The translations under genes and the position numbers were made by a program. A DNA stretch of 64,000 nt from an uncultured Candidatus Melainabacteria bacterium (GTDB lineage Bacteria > Cyanobacteriota > Vampirovibrionia > Gastranaerophilales > Gastranaerophilaceae): the NCBI GenBank assembly GCA_934754425.1, contig CAKVIN010000007.1, positions 34,208 through 98,207 of the forward strand. The letters run 5' to 3'. The notes beneath the pieces were generated by a model, which saw nothing but the letters and a program-made list of their open reading frames with translations, was not told the origin of the DNA and did no database searches. This document shows, piece by piece, positions 1 through 9,110 of the stretch (position 1 is its first letter; every line of letters begins with the position of its first letter).

Positions 1-231
1 TTTTACGCTACATGGTGCGGATATTGTGCTAAACAAGAAAAAGAACTTCTTCAAATGGATAAAATATATATAGGACAAGTTGATGTTGATAGTAATGAAG
101 AATTGGTTAAAAGACTTAGCATTCGTTCTTTCCCGACATTTTTAGTTCTTCAAAACGGGCGAGAAATGGAACGATTTAGCGGTTTTAGAAAAAAAGAAGA
201 ACTGATGAATGTTTTAATCAAATATATGTAA
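1..231 (+). CDS. thioredoxin-like protein, C-terminal part (5' truncated by window edge)
   Basis: The frame is open from base 1 and ends at TAA 229-231, giving 76 residues. It starts FYATWCGYC, the thioredoxin CxxC active site, and later shows RSFPTFLVLQNG, the cis-proline strand of the fold. Seen directly: the redox motif and cis-Pro. Inferred: a thiol-disulfide oxidoreductase of thioredoxin size; the start lies outside the window. It converges with the GH57 gene, with one base between stop codons. Confidence 0.8.
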   Translation, partial: FYATWCGYCAKQEKELLQMDKIYIGQVDVDSNEELVKRLSIRSFPTFLVLQNGREMERFSGFRKKEELMNVLIKYM

Positions 232-232
232 C

Positions 233-2473
233 CTAAATTTCCCTTGTCATTGTCATAAGAATTTCTTGCGGTATATATGTATTTTTAACACCGGAATCTG
301 TATTAGCCATAAAGAATTCCACTGTTTCACCGGTATTAATTCTTAATTTGTCGAATGGAATACAAATGTCAATAACATCATTATAAACAATCTTAATACC
401 TTCTGGATTATCTAATGTCCACATATTAGGGTGTAAAACAGATGTTAATCTGACTGGATAAAGAGTGTCTTTAACAAGAGTTAATGTTAACTCGTGTTCA
501 AATTTTTCTAACAAAATAGGATACGGGTTATCAGTTTTGCTAATTAATCTTATATACGCTCTATCACCCACTTTAGTTGCATTTCTTGTATAAATATAAA
601 ACTGATTAATCCTGTCAACGAAGCTGATTTCTCCGGAGCCTTTGTTAACATGAAGCCTTATATAAATATTATCTTTATCACATCCAAAGTTTATTTTATC
701 AACATTTTTGTTTTCTCTAAAAACCGGTCCATCAAGTAAACTAAGTGAGCCTGAATTATACCAATCATCTCCGCTGGAATTCATTCCGTCCATTCGTGGA
801 GTAATTGTTCTTTTTGGATGTCTAAATGGCACTTCAACCGTTGTAATAAGTGTGTTATCTAAATAATCAGGATACTCCAAACCTAAATCAAGATATACAT
901 TTTTCAATCTTTCTCTAAACATATAATCAAAAACGTAATCTTGACCGGAATTATTTGGTTCACCGTACCACCAGAACCAGTCACTGCCTTCTGCTATTAA
1001 TAACTCACGTTTTGCCTGTCTTATATTTGGATGTTTTCTATTATTTTTTACAAAATTATCAAAATCATCTTTTGTTTTCTTCAAATAAGCCCAAGCTTTG
1101 TTTTTTTCTGCATCACCAATCCAGAATTGAAAAGTTTTATCAATCCAAGAGCCGGAATAAATCTTTTTTAATGCTTTTTTATGTTGGTCTTGCTCAATAT
1201 AATCGCTAATAAGAACTGTTTCTAAAGTTTCATCATTTTCTATCATAGAATAGATGTTTTCCAAGAAATCACGTCCGTCATTTTGATAATTTTCCCAGCA
1301 ATTTTCACTATCAGAAGCAATCGTTAACAGGTGACTTGCATCCGGCGAAACCAAAAGCTTACTTTGAATTACTTTAATCTTTTCATACAAATCTCCGGCG
1401 GCCATACTTGGATTTATACCTGCATATTCAAAATTAATTAGATTAGGAATTGATCTATCTCTAAAAATAACATTGATACTGTTATCTTTTGTTTCGTAAT
1501 TATAAACTTTGAGTAAATGATATGGGTCAGTAAGATTTCCTTTGAAATCTCTGATAAAATCAAAATTTATAGAATTTGCTAAGACTCCTTCGTCAGAAAT
1601 TGTCCACTTAACACCTTCTTTTGCTAGCAAATTTAAAGTTTTTGGTCCAAGACATAATTCTGGAGGCCACATCCCTTTTGGTCTTACTCCAAAAACTTTT
1701 TCTATTCTATCCAATGCACTTTTTACCTGATATTTCGCATCATCCATCATTCCTAAATTAGCAGGCAAACCATCTGTAGTAATTACATTTTTTACAGACG
1801 CTTTAACATCAATTAATATTGGTAAAATTGCGTGATAATAAGGGCTTGTTGTTAATTCAATTCTTCCTTCTTGGATATATTTTTTATAAGTTGGAATGAT
1901 TTCTCTTATAATTTGTTTTTGAATTTCAACTATTTCAATTCTTTCATCTCGTGTATATCCAGATTGTTTACTCCATAATTCTTTTAAACGTGGATATCGT
2001 TCAAAATGAATAGGATCAATCCATACAAGATTAAACAATGCCATTAAATCAGAAATTTCTTGTGCAGAAAAATCTTCCAATACAGCAACATCTTTTGAAA
2101 AACGCTTTTGGTAAAGTTCTTTATAGGTTTCGCTACGATAAATCATTGTTTCAAATTTAGAGCTAAAAAAATTATTCAATATAAAAGCTTTTTCTTCATT
2201 GTTTAACAAATCTGTATCAGAAACAGACAATTCTGAATGAATATCGTGATAACCGTTTTCTGTGTAATCAATAATTGAATCTAATAGTGCGGGAACAACA
2301 TTAAAATTGAGCTTCAATTTTGGAAATCTTTCCAAGATTAAAACCATATCCAAATAATCTTTAACCGCATGTAAACGCACCCAAGGCATCAAATAGGTAC
2401 CTTCTAGTTCATAAACCGGTTGATGCATATGCCAATATATGGCTAAAGAAAGTTTCTTAACACGCTTATTCAT
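233..2473 (-). CDS. glycoside hydrolase family 57 (alpha-amylase / glucanotransferase-like)
   Basis: The N-terminus LAIYWHMHQPVYE is the GH57 first-strand motif. GMWPPELCLG near residue 270 carries the expected catalytic Glu, and ASDSENCWE the expected Asp acid. The last ~230 residues look like an all-beta glucodextranase-like domain. Family knowledge: retaining alpha-glucan hydrolases or branching/transfer enzymes acting on glycogen-type glucan, which fits the GT5 gene 2 kb away. The start at 2473 is the first ATG; longer readings begin at a TTG inside a TATAAT box (2483-2488). No Shine-Dalgarno is visible, so the mRNA may be almost leaderless. About 746 residues. Confidence 0.88.
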   Translation of the reverse strand: MNKRVKKLSLAIYWHMHQPVYELEGTYLMPWVRLHAVKDYLDMVLILERFPKLKLNFNVVPALLDSIIDYTENGYHDIHSELSVSDTDLLNNEEKAFILNNFFSSKFETMIYRSETYKELYQKRFSKDVAVLEDFSAQEISDLMALFNLVWIDPIHFERYPRLKELWSKQSGYTRDERIEIVEIQKQIIREIIPTYKKYIQEGRIELTTSPYYHAILPILIDVKASVKNVITTDGLPANLGMMDDAKYQVKSALDRIEKVFGVRPKGMWPPELCLGPKTLNLLAKEGVKWTISDEGVLANSINFDFIRDFKGNLTDPYHLLKVYNYETKDNSINVIFRDRSIPNLINFEYAGINPSMAAGDLYEKIKVIQSKLLVSPDASHLLTIASDSENCWENYQNDGRDFLENIYSMIENDETLETVLISDYIEQDQHKKALKKIYSGSWIDKTFQFWIGDAEKNKAWAYLKKTKDDFDNFVKNNRKHPNIRQAKRELLIAEGSDWFWWYGEPNNSGQDYVFDYMFRERLKNVYLDLGLEYPDYLDNTLITTVEVPFRHPKRTITPRMDGMNSSGDDWYNSGSLSLLDGPVFRENKNVDKINFGCDKDNIYIRLHVNKGSGEISFVDRINQFYIYTRNATKVGDRAYIRLISKTDNPYPILLEKFEHELTLTLVKDTLYPVRLTSVLHPNMWTLDNPEGIKIVYNDVIDICIPFDKLRINTGETVEFFMANTDSGVKNTYIPQEILMTMTREI

Positions 2474-2535
2474 ATTATCAGAATTATACAAAAAATAATT
2501 TGCTTACGCAATAGATAGAACTTGAATGGTTAAAA

Positions 2536-3009
2536 TCAGTGTTTAGCGAAATTAGAAGGGGTATAAACATATCTGTAAGTATTTCTTGTCACATATTTTA
2601 CCGGAACTACAACTCCTGTTTCTTCCTCATTTGACTTAACCTCTTCATTTTTAACCGTAGCAGCAGGTTCTAAAACTTTTTGACTTTCTTCTATAGGTTT
2701 TAGTTCAGGAATTTTTACAGTTGCTTTTTTAGTAGTCGGTTTTATTGTTTGCTTTATATTTATCTTATTTTCTTTTTGTTTTGAAGCCTGTACTTTTGAC
2801 ACTGCTTCTTGTTTAATATCAGGCTCAAATGTTTCTTCTTTTATATTTTTTTGTTCTTCTATTACAGAATTCTTATCTTGTTTCTCAATATTTTGTTTGG
2901 GAATAACCTGTATAGATTTTCTGCTTTCAAATATAAAGATTAAAAATACTGTTATTAAAGCTAATATTGAGGCGAATAAAATTGTTAAAATTTTCTTTTT
3001 ATTTTGCAT
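2536..3009 (-). CDS. single-pass membrane protein with Lys/Glu-rich tail
   Basis: Not recognised as a named family. From the ATG at 3009 (AGGA 8 nt upstream) the protein has 157 residues: a short basic start (MQNKKK), one strong transmembrane helix (about residues 7-28), then a low-complexity region rich in K, E, P, V and T, and a C-terminus rich in Y/R. This is the plan of a periplasm-spanning anchored protein (TonB- or SPOR-like in build), but no such domain is visible. It follows GH57's upstream region on the same strand. Confidence 0.6.
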   Translation of the reverse strand: MQNKKKILTILFASILALITVFLIFIFESRKSIQVIPKQNIEKQDKNSVIEEQKNIKEETFEPDIKQEAVSKVQASKQKENKINIKQTIKPTTKKATVKIPELKPIEESQKVLEPAATVKNEEVKSNEEETGVVVPVKYVTRNTYRYVYTPSNFAKH

Positions 3010-3117
3010 ACTAAAAATCCTATAACACAATTTTATCAAAATTTTTTATACATTTCAATATTAATACTCTATTTAGCAAAAAGAACATTATGATAAATTA
3101 TAAGTCATAATTTGATT

Positions 3118-4077
3118 TTAATTTGTTTTATTCCTATATCCGGTTCCAGCCTTGTAACCTGATATCGAGTATAAAATCGGCAATGCCGGTTCTATCCATT
3201 TTAAACCGGATAATAAAGAAACGGTAGCAATATCATCAATATGGAGAGATAAATCCAATAATTCAGGAGTGCGTTTTTCTTTTTCATTATTTTTAAGAAT
3301 AATCGGATTTATAATTTTATTTCCAATAAAATTTGCAATTGCACTTCCACCAATAACTCCTGTTGTAATTATTCCGGCTACCATTCCCAGACACCTTGCG
3401 GCTTTTGATTTAATATTTGATTTTTCTAAAACACCAAGAGCAGCACCGGCTCCTATATTACATAAAAATATATTTGCTAAATATTGATATATACCTTCAT
3501 TAATTTTATCTGGCACTTTATCTTTCCAATGTTTATCAACTATTTTATCAGCAATTATTCCACCGGTAATTCCTCCTACAACAGGAACGGCACCATAAAT
3601 TGATAAATATCCGATTTCTTTAAATATATCTTTTGCCTGAATATTTTCAGGTGGCGGAATTAATTCATTTGCAAATTCTTTATGCTCTTTAAACAACTTT
3701 GAAACTTCATTTAATGATAAAACTTTGTTTTTTGATTTTTCTAAAATATTTTTGATTTTAGTATTAGGATTTTTTAAAGTGAAATTATCAACAAGTTCTT
3801 TATTCTTATTTATTATTTCATTTGTACTTGGAAAAGGATTCCTTTTTGTTAATTTAGATGCAATTTTAGGCGCTGCAATAGCTGATAAAACTGTAGCAGA
3901 AAGTGTAATAACTTTCTTTAAACCTTCTTGTTGCCTTTCTTGTTTTGGGGTTTGATTAATTGTATTTATTAAATATCCTCCAGCCAAACCTGATAATATA
4001 TAAGGTACGTTTTTATTCAACTTTGATATCAGAAGTGGCTGATCCAAATATTTTCCTATCGCTGAGATTTTTGTCAT
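3118..4077 (-). CDS. hypothetical multi-helix membrane protein
   Basis: 319 residues, unrecognised. It has several glycine/alanine-rich hydrophobic helices (around residues 25-40, 60-75, 155-180, 205-220, 235-260 and near the C-terminus). The start MTKISAIGKY resembles the MKINAIG start of the GT5 protein at 4753. The ATG at 4077 has a GGAAAG ribosome site and lies 65 nt inside the end of the DtxR-type gene in another frame, so the two are probably translated from one mRNA. Co-transcription with a metal regulator hints at a link to metal or envelope homeostasis, but nothing in the protein shows this. Confidence 0.65.
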   Translation of the reverse strand: MTKISAIGKYLDQPLLISKLNKNVPYILSGLAGGYLINTINQTPKQERQQEGLKKVITLSATVLSAIAAPKIASKLTKRNPFPSTNEIINKNKELVDNFTLKNPNTKIKNILEKSKNKVLSLNEVSKLFKEHKEFANELIPPPENIQAKDIFKEIGYLSIYGAVPVVGGITGGIIADKIVDKHWKDKVPDKINEGIYQYLANIFLCNIGAGAALGVLEKSNIKSKAARCLGMVAGIITTGVIGGSAIANFIGNKIINPIILKNNEKEKRTPELLDLSLHIDDIATVSLLSGLKWIEPALPILYSISGYKAGTGYRNKTN

Positions 4078-4498
4078 ATTCTTTCCTTTGTTTGTATTTA
4101 TCTATAATCTCAGGATTGTTATTACAATAGTTTGTAAAATTTTTTATTTCTGCTAATACATTTTGAGAAATAATGTGTTCTATTTTACAAGCATTTTCAC
4201 TTGCTTCTTGCGGGTTAATATCAAGAACTGTTTGAAAAAATGACTTTAATATATTGTGCTTGTTATATATATTAACGGCTTCATTTAGTCCTTCTTGAGT
4301 GAAACTAATAGTTCCATAACTTTCATAAGCTATAAATCCTTTTGAAACAAGCTTTGACATGGCTTCTGATACTGAAGCACGAGAAATATTAAGCATACGT
4401 GCTACATCTATGCTTTTAACCTTTTTGTTTTCTGATTGCACAATATAAATTGCTTCTAAGTAATCTTCAAGCCCTGCTGTCAAATTTTTATTTGCCAT
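4013..4498 (-). CDS. DtxR/MntR-family metal-dependent transcriptional repressor
   Basis: 161 residues. The N-terminal winged helix (TAGLEDYLEAIYIVQ, then ARMLNISRASVSEAMSKL) is the DtxR/MntR DNA-binding domain. It is followed by the dimerisation/metal domain with HNILKSFFQ, EASENACKIEH and a late E/H pattern. The length is that of MntR/IdeR short forms without an SH3 domain. Family knowledge: binds Mn(II) or Fe(II) and represses uptake genes. Its own promoter has a near-perfect palindrome between -35 and -10 (separate entry), so it is probably autoregulated. The manganese/iron choice cannot be made from sequence alone. Confidence 0.85.
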   Translation of the reverse strand: MANKNLTAGLEDYLEAIYIVQSENKKVKSIDVARMLNISRASVSEAMSKLVSKGFIAYESYGTISFTQEGLNEAVNIYNKHNILKSFFQTVLDINPQEASENACKIEHIISQNVLAEIKNFTNYCNNNPEIIDKYKQRKEYDKNLSDRKIFGSATSDIKVE

Positions 4499-4530
4499 AA
4501 TCTACCATAATAATTTCTCCTTTGTAAGCA

Positions 4531-4559
4531 ATTGTAAGGTATACCTAACAAAATGTCAA
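4531..4559 (-). promoter_or_regulatory. promoter and operator of the DtxR/MntR-type gene
   Basis: On the minus strand TTGACA (4559-4554) is followed after 17 nt by TACAAT (4536-4531). The 20-bp sequence TTGTAAGGTATACCTAACAA at 4532-4551 is a palindrome with one mismatched pair. Its AGGTATACCT core fills the spacer, as expected for a DtxR-family operator that blocks RNA polymerase. Confidence 0.8.
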
Positions 4560-4644
4560 GGTTTTCTTTTTTTGCGATTGCATTATTCTAATTGCCTATT
4601 GAAAAAAAAACTTGTTTTTGCTAGATTATCCAATATAAATTACG

Positions 4645-4672
4645 TTACAAAATTTAACTTTACATTTTGTAA
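4645..4672. promoter_or_regulatory. inverted repeat upstream of the GT5 gene
   Basis: TTACAAAAT (4645-4653) and ATTTTGTAA (4664-4672) form 9-bp perfect arms with a 10-nt centre, 80 bp before the GT5 start codon. It could be an operator; no U tract follows, so it is not a typical terminator. Confidence 0.4.
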
Positions 4673-4752
4673 TATATCAGGATTAAATGTCAAATTATTT
4701 TGTGTGTAGTTTTTTATATATATAGATGTTATGTGTGTAAGGAGTTTATCTT

Positions 4753-7449
4753 ATGAAGATTAATGCAATTGGTGCTGATTATTCTGCTTTAAGAGCAAGA
4801 AATGCTAAAGGAGTAAAAGCGGTAGACAATCCGGTTATTTCTGAAAGTAATAATATTGTTACATTGTCTTTTAGAGGAAATCCAAGTAAAAAGCCCAATC
4901 AAATTGCTGCTTTTGCAACAGAAAGCAATTATTTAGGTGGTATTTATTGCGCGGGAGGTTTAGGAGATGTTGCAGAAGCATTACCGGATTCTATTGCAAA
5001 TCACGGAAAGGATGTTATCGGTAAAGATGTTGACATGAGAACATTCCTTCCTTATTATTCATTTGACGACCCACAAGGACGCATTTATGTAGCTAAAAAA
5101 GAAGCTGTAGAAAAATTTAACAAGGGTGAAAAACTTGTAAGAAAAGAAGATTTCATGCTTGTTGACCAAAATTATAAATTAAAAGATGGTGAATCTTTTG
5201 CATTAATTGTTCAAACGGAAGGACAAGGCGGACAAAACGTAAAAAAAATGCACTTACTCAAAGAAACTGGTTTAAGTGGAAATGTTGAGAGAGTCGCAAA
5301 AGATAATTTTAATATGGAAACTGTTCCATATAGAATTTTTGAAGTGTATACACGTGGTGCAAGAAAAGACAAAATGTATTTAATTCACACTCCTGAAATG
5401 GCAAGCGGAAAATCTGCTTACGGTATTTATTCAAAATATGTTGATGAAATTCCAAATGGAACAAAAGCATATGGCGGTTCTGCTGCTTACGGAGGCTCAA
5501 AAGCTTATGGCGGCGGAGCAGTTCCTCAAAAGAATGAAAAATTCTTTATGGGAAGAGCTGCCGGTGATATGTTCTATACAGAACAAATGCGTGCAATGGA
5601 AAATGCTCTTGAAAAAATGGATAATGGAAGTCATGGCAACTTTAATCCACAAAATATAATGTTACACGACAGATTTGCATATAGCATGTTAACAGATGCT
5701 ACTCAATATATGAGTGAAGGAAACAAATACTGGAGTGGTATAAAATATGTTCCTATTTTCCACAACCCAGGTAGAACATATCAAGGTTGTTTTGCAAACC
5801 CTGTTGATTTCTTTAAGGTAGTTGCAACTAAAGCTGATTTAGATAAATTAAAAGCGAATGAACATTTTGGCAAAGTTAATGAAATATCTGAAAAAATTGC
5901 TAAAGGTAATGCTACAACAGAAGAATGTACTCAGCTTTATAATTTCTTTGAGCCTTATTTTAAAAAATATATTGATTCAGAAGGTTGCTTTAATATGACA
6001 AAAATTGCAATTGCAACTGCTGATGAATATGCTGGCAACTGTTCCCCTGGTAACGTTTCCAGATATTATGGGAAAGAAACCAGAGATTTTGCAACTGAAG
6101 ATATCGCAAAAGGTTTAACACAAGATTTAATTAATATCAAAGATAAAACAATTGACGTTGTAAATGGTGCAAAACCTGCAAATATGAAATCAAACATACA
6201 AAATGAATTTTTCGGCTCAGGTACATTAAATGATATATTTAAAGATGTAAAATCTGCACAAAAATACACACCATTTGCGGCAACAGATAGTGTTGATAAG
6301 ATTTTTGATGCTAAAAAAGCAAACAGAACAAACTTAATAAACATTATTGCTGATGCGACTGCGAAATCTGGTAGTGATTCTGATGTAGTAGCAAAAGTAT
6401 TTTTCAGCGATGGTGTTATTGCAGGAAATAGAGGTAAGGATACAAACCTAAAATTGACTCTAGGCGGACTTTCTCCGGCGAGTGAAAAAGATAAATTATT
6501 CTTATCTTGGGGACGTCCGGACCCTCAAAAAGGTTTAAAAGTTACTGCCAGAGCATTTAGAATGTTCTTAGAAGACGAATCAGTTCCTTTAGAAACTCGT
6601 TTACACGCAAAATTATTATTTGGTGCCGGTAAAGATGTTTTCCGTGATGGTAATAAAGAGTGGGAAGGCATTAAAGAAGAAATGCAAAAAATTGCAGATA
6701 TCGAAGTTAATGGCAAAAAAGGAATCTTTAAGGGCAATGCTTGTTACGTAAACGGTTTATTCCCTAACAGACTCGCAAATTGTACTGATGCTTCTATATT
6801 TACAAGCCGTTGGGAACCTTGCGGTATCACTCCATTTGAAAGTTTTGCAACTGGAACTCCGGTAATCAATATTAAATCTGGTGGAGCTCCAGACTTCATC
6901 ACGGCTGGCAAAACCGGTTTATTAACAAAAGATCCGTTTATGTTAAGTGCAGCTAAATTAGGTTTAGATAAAAATGTTGCTTATGATACGTTAGATGAAG
7001 CTCGTGTAGAACATAGCGCAAAAGACACTGCAGCTATGATTAAAGAATATTTAAAACCTGTTGAGGACGGCACTTTTGATACTAAACAAAAACAGTATAT
7101 TGAAAACTGTTTAAAAGAAAAAATTGAATGGCATAATAACAATGCCTATAATGATGGTAAATCAGCATTAGAAGTCTATTTAAAGGATAAATTTAATACA
7201 GTTGATAATAATGTAGCGACTGATGTTAAATCTAGTGGACGTGGCGAATTTAATAACGCTGCATTCAAATCTTCAGGCAAGAAAGGTAAGTCACTATGGC
7301 AGTCAATTAAAAAACATAAAACAGTTGCGTATGTAACAGCTGGCGCTTTAGGAATTGCTGGGTTGGGGTATGCTGGATATAAAACAGGCTGGTTGTCACC
7401 AAAATTTGAAGAAGAAAAAAATAACGGAAATTTATCTTGCATAGGTTAA
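4753..7449 (+). CDS. large GT5 (glycogen/starch synthase-like) glycosyltransferase with C-terminal membrane helix
   Basis: 898 residues, nearly twice the length of GlgA. The N-terminal Rossmann half carries AGGLGDVAEALPDSI (about 67-81). The C-terminal half carries SWGRPDPQKGLK and the donor-site block RWEPCGITPFESFATGTP. The usual Lys before TGGLGDV is replaced (CAGGLGDV). An AYGG-type low-complexity insert lies at about residues 236-257, and residues 850-878 form a single membrane helix. Family knowledge: GT5 enzymes extend alpha-1,4-glucan from ADP- or UDP-glucose. Inference: a membrane-tethered and possibly altered synthase. A GGAG ribosome site precedes the ATG. The N-terminus also has the LSFRGNP motif. 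Confidence 0.8.
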   Translation: MKINAIGADYSALRARNAKGVKAVDNPVISESNNIVTLSFRGNPSKKPNQIAAFATESNYLGGIYCAGGLGDVAEALPDSIANHGKDVIGKDVDMRTFLPYYSFDDPQGRIYVAKKEAVEKFNKGEKLVRKEDFMLVDQNYKLKDGESFALIVQTEGQGGQNVKKMHLLKETGLSGNVERVAKDNFNMETVPYRIFEVYTRGARKDKMYLIHTPEMASGKSAYGIYSKYVDEIPNGTKAYGGSAAYGGSKAYGGGAVPQKNEKFFMGRAAGDMFYTEQMRAMENALEKMDNGSHGNFNPQNIMLHDRFAYSMLTDATQYMSEGNKYWSGIKYVPIFHNPGRTYQGCFANPVDFFKVVATKADLDKLKANEHFGKVNEISEKIAKGNATTEECTQLYNFFEPYFKKYIDSEGCFNMTKIAIATADEYAGNCSPGNVSRYYGKETRDFATEDIAKGLTQDLINIKDKTIDVVNGAKPANMKSNIQNEFFGSGTLNDIFKDVKSAQKYTPFAATDSVDKIFDAKKANRTNLINIIADATAKSGSDSDVVAKVFFSDGVIAGNRGKDTNLKLTLGGLSPASEKDKLFLSWGRPDPQKGLKVTARAFRMFLEDESVPLETRLHAKLLFGAGKDVFRDGNKEWEGIKEEMQKIADIEVNGKKGIFKGNACYVNGLFPNRLANCTDASIFTSRWEPCGITPFESFATGTPVINIKSGGAPDFITAGKTGLLTKDPFMLSAAKLGLDKNVAYDTLDEARVEHSAKDTAAMIKEYLKPVEDGTFDTKQKQYIENCLKEKIEWHNNNAYNDGKSALEVYLKDKFNTVDNNVATDVKSSGRGEFNNAAFKSSGKKGKSLWQSIKKHKTVAYVTAGALGIAGLGYAGYKTGWLSPKFEEEKNNGNLSCIG

Positions 7450-7501
7450 AATCAATGAAGACGGTTGAATATAAATTCAGCCGTCTTTAATATAAATAAA
7501 T

Positions 7502-7933
7502 ATGGAATTTAATAAACAATTAAACTGGAAGTATCTATACAGATATCAATATTATAAATCTTTTATAGAATTTTATGATTTTATTATAAAAGTAAGAGAA
7601 AATTTTTATGACAACTCTCATTTTGAACAGAAATTAATTAGCGAAAAGTATTTAAACTTTTATAATGAAACATTAAAACTTTTTGAAGTATTTTTTGCCA
7701 ATAATTGTTATTTTTTATCAGAAGAACGACTTATCGTTATATATATTTTATCTTGTAATATTTTACAAGATGGAATACTCTTCTATAAGTTGCATCTAGC
7801 ATTGAAGGATTTACAAAATGATAATTGCTGTTTGGATAAAGAGTATTTAACAGATGAATACTTAAACTTATTCAAACAAATTAATGTTTTTTTTGAAAGA
7901 AGAATGGATTTAGAAAAAAATTATGACTTGTAG
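7502..7933 (+). CDS. helical protein, HEPN-like (HI0074-type) candidate
   Basis: 143 residues, rich in F, Y, L and K, predicted all-helical. The pattern NFYNETLKLFEVFF...ERLIVIYILSCNILQDG parallels the helices in the N-terminal half of the next protein, itself like the HI0074 nucleotidyltransferase partner. The classical RN-x4-H motif is not seen. It overlaps the downstream nucleotidyltransferase gene by 11 nt, so the two are translationally coupled. No Shine-Dalgarno precedes the ATG. The function is inferred only from the partner. Confidence 0.6.
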   Translation: MEFNKQLNWKYLYRYQYYKSFIEFYDFIIKVRENFYDNSHFEQKLISEKYLNFYNETLKLFEVFFANNCYFLSEERLIVIYILSCNILQDGILFYKLHLALKDLQNDNCCLDKEYLTDEYLNLFKQINVFFERRMDLEKNYDL

Positions 7934-8714
7934 TGCAAAATATTTAGAAGATGCCGTATATTATGAACCTTGGAAAACAAAATACATTGAATCTTTCTGT
8001 GCTTTACATGCAAAAATGAGAATCGCATTTTTACAAAGAACATATCAAGAAGATTATGAAAACTTTGTTTATTTATTTTTAAACGTATATAAATTAGCTT
8101 TAAATATTTTACAAAGAAAATTAAATTCAGAATATGCTATCAAATTAAAATTTTATTCTGATGTAATCGTAACTGCTAAGCATTATGAATTGATATCTGA
8201 TGAAAAAATGTTTTTTGAGATATTAAAATTTGCCAGTCAGTGTCATTTTGATAAAAAATACATTTATAAATTTGACAACAAGTATTTAACAATACTAGAA
8301 GAATTCAACAATAAGTTTAAACAATTATCAAAAGTCGGCGGTATAAGAAATAAAAACTATGTGTTTTACGATAATAGCTATTGTATATGGGGAATTAATA
8401 ATAAATATTATGAAAAAATAATAAATCAATTTTTAAAAATTAACTCATTAAAAATTGTAAGAATATTCGGTTCAAGAGTTACTGAAAACTATAGTGAGTT
8501 TTCAGATATTGACTTGATTTTTGAAGGAACATATAATGCACATGAATTTATACGAATTCGTGAAAAAATTCGTCAATTTGAATATCCTTATATTGTAGAT
8601 ATATATGATATTAATCACACAAATAAAGCATTTCTATATAGAAACTTAATAAGAAGTAATATATTTTATAAAAGAAATGATTATATGCGTGATGAATATA
8701 TACCTATTTTTTAA
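7923..8714 (+). CDS. HEPN-like domain fused to minimal nucleotidyltransferase (MNT)
   Basis: 263 residues. Residues ~30-135 are helical and resemble the HI0074 (HEPN) substrate-binding partner, with HFDKKYIYKFD in place of the usual RN/H signature. Residues ~170-263 are a polymerase-beta-type MNT: GSRVTENYSEFSDIDL with the G-S-x(n)-D-x-D metal site (D195, D197) and a third Asp near 226. Family knowledge: MNT proteins adenylylate HEPN RNases in toxin-antitoxin pairs. Here both parts sit in one polypeptide, next to a second HEPN-like protein. A perfect hairpin terminator follows the stop codon. Confidence 0.72.
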   Translation: MTCSAKYLEDAVYYEPWKTKYIESFCALHAKMRIAFLQRTYQEDYENFVYLFLNVYKLALNILQRKLNSEYAIKLKFYSDVIVTAKHYELISDEKMFFEILKFASQCHFDKKYIYKFDNKYLTILEEFNNKFKQLSKVGGIRNKNYVFYDNSYCIWGINNKYYEKIINQFLKINSLKIVRIFGSRVTENYSEFSDIDLIFEGTYNAHEFIRIREKIRQFEYPYIVDIYDINHTNKAFLYRNLIRSNIFYKRNDYMRDEYIPIF

Positions 8715-8716
8715 TA

Positions 8717-8741
8717 AAAAAGTGACATTATGTCACTTTTT
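8717..8741. terminator. bidirectional hairpin terminator
   Basis: AAAAAGTGACA (8717-8727), loop TTA, TGTCACTTTTT (8731-8741): an 11-bp perfect stem with A/T tracts on both sides, between the converging MNT gene and the 8746-9042 gene. Confidence 0.85.
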
Positions 8742-8745
8742 GTGT

Positions 8746-9042
8746 TTAACTTTCTTCTGGTGGTTCGCCACTACCGTATATATAAGGTTGTGGATCTGGT
8801 TCCTCTATATAATGCGGATAATCACTTGAATCCATCGGTGGTACCCATCTTCTTCCAGCTTGAACTTTTGCATCATTAGTTTTGCTCAAAAAATCTGCAC
8901 CAGTTAAAACAGCCATAGAACCTGAAACAAATATTGTATTTGTAGCATTTAAAGGCTTGGTATTTTTGGCTTTTTGTGGCATAGTCCTCATATAGTTTTT
9001 AAAACTATTTACTTGTGATACTGTAGAAATTCGAATACTCAT
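8746..9042 (-). CDS. small hypothetical protein
   Basis: 98 residues, unrecognised. The N-terminus is basic and Ser-rich (MSIRISTVSQVNSFKNYM), the middle has a short hydrophobic stretch (TIFVSGSMAVLTGADFL), and the C-terminus is Pro/Tyr/Glu-rich. The start is the ATG at 9042 because AGGAGGTG lies three bases before it; the GTG six bases earlier overlaps that ribosome site and cannot be the start. Its small size and the V-N-S-F-K segment place it loosely with the other motif-bearing proteins of the window. Confidence 0.55.
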   Translation of the reverse strand: MSIRISTVSQVNSFKNYMRTMPQKAKNTKPLNATNTIFVSGSMAVLTGADFLSKTNDAKVQAGRRWVPPMDSSDYPHYIEEPDPQPYIYGSGEPPEES

Positions 9043-9110
9043 AAACACCTCCTATATAATACACATCCAAATTATAACATAAATATAAATTTTTATGCTA
9101 ATATAATCTT

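Noticed and set aside
5309..5659. ORFs on both strands inside the GT5 gene
   Set aside because: Shadow frames of a clear protein family; the AYGG insert creates open frames.
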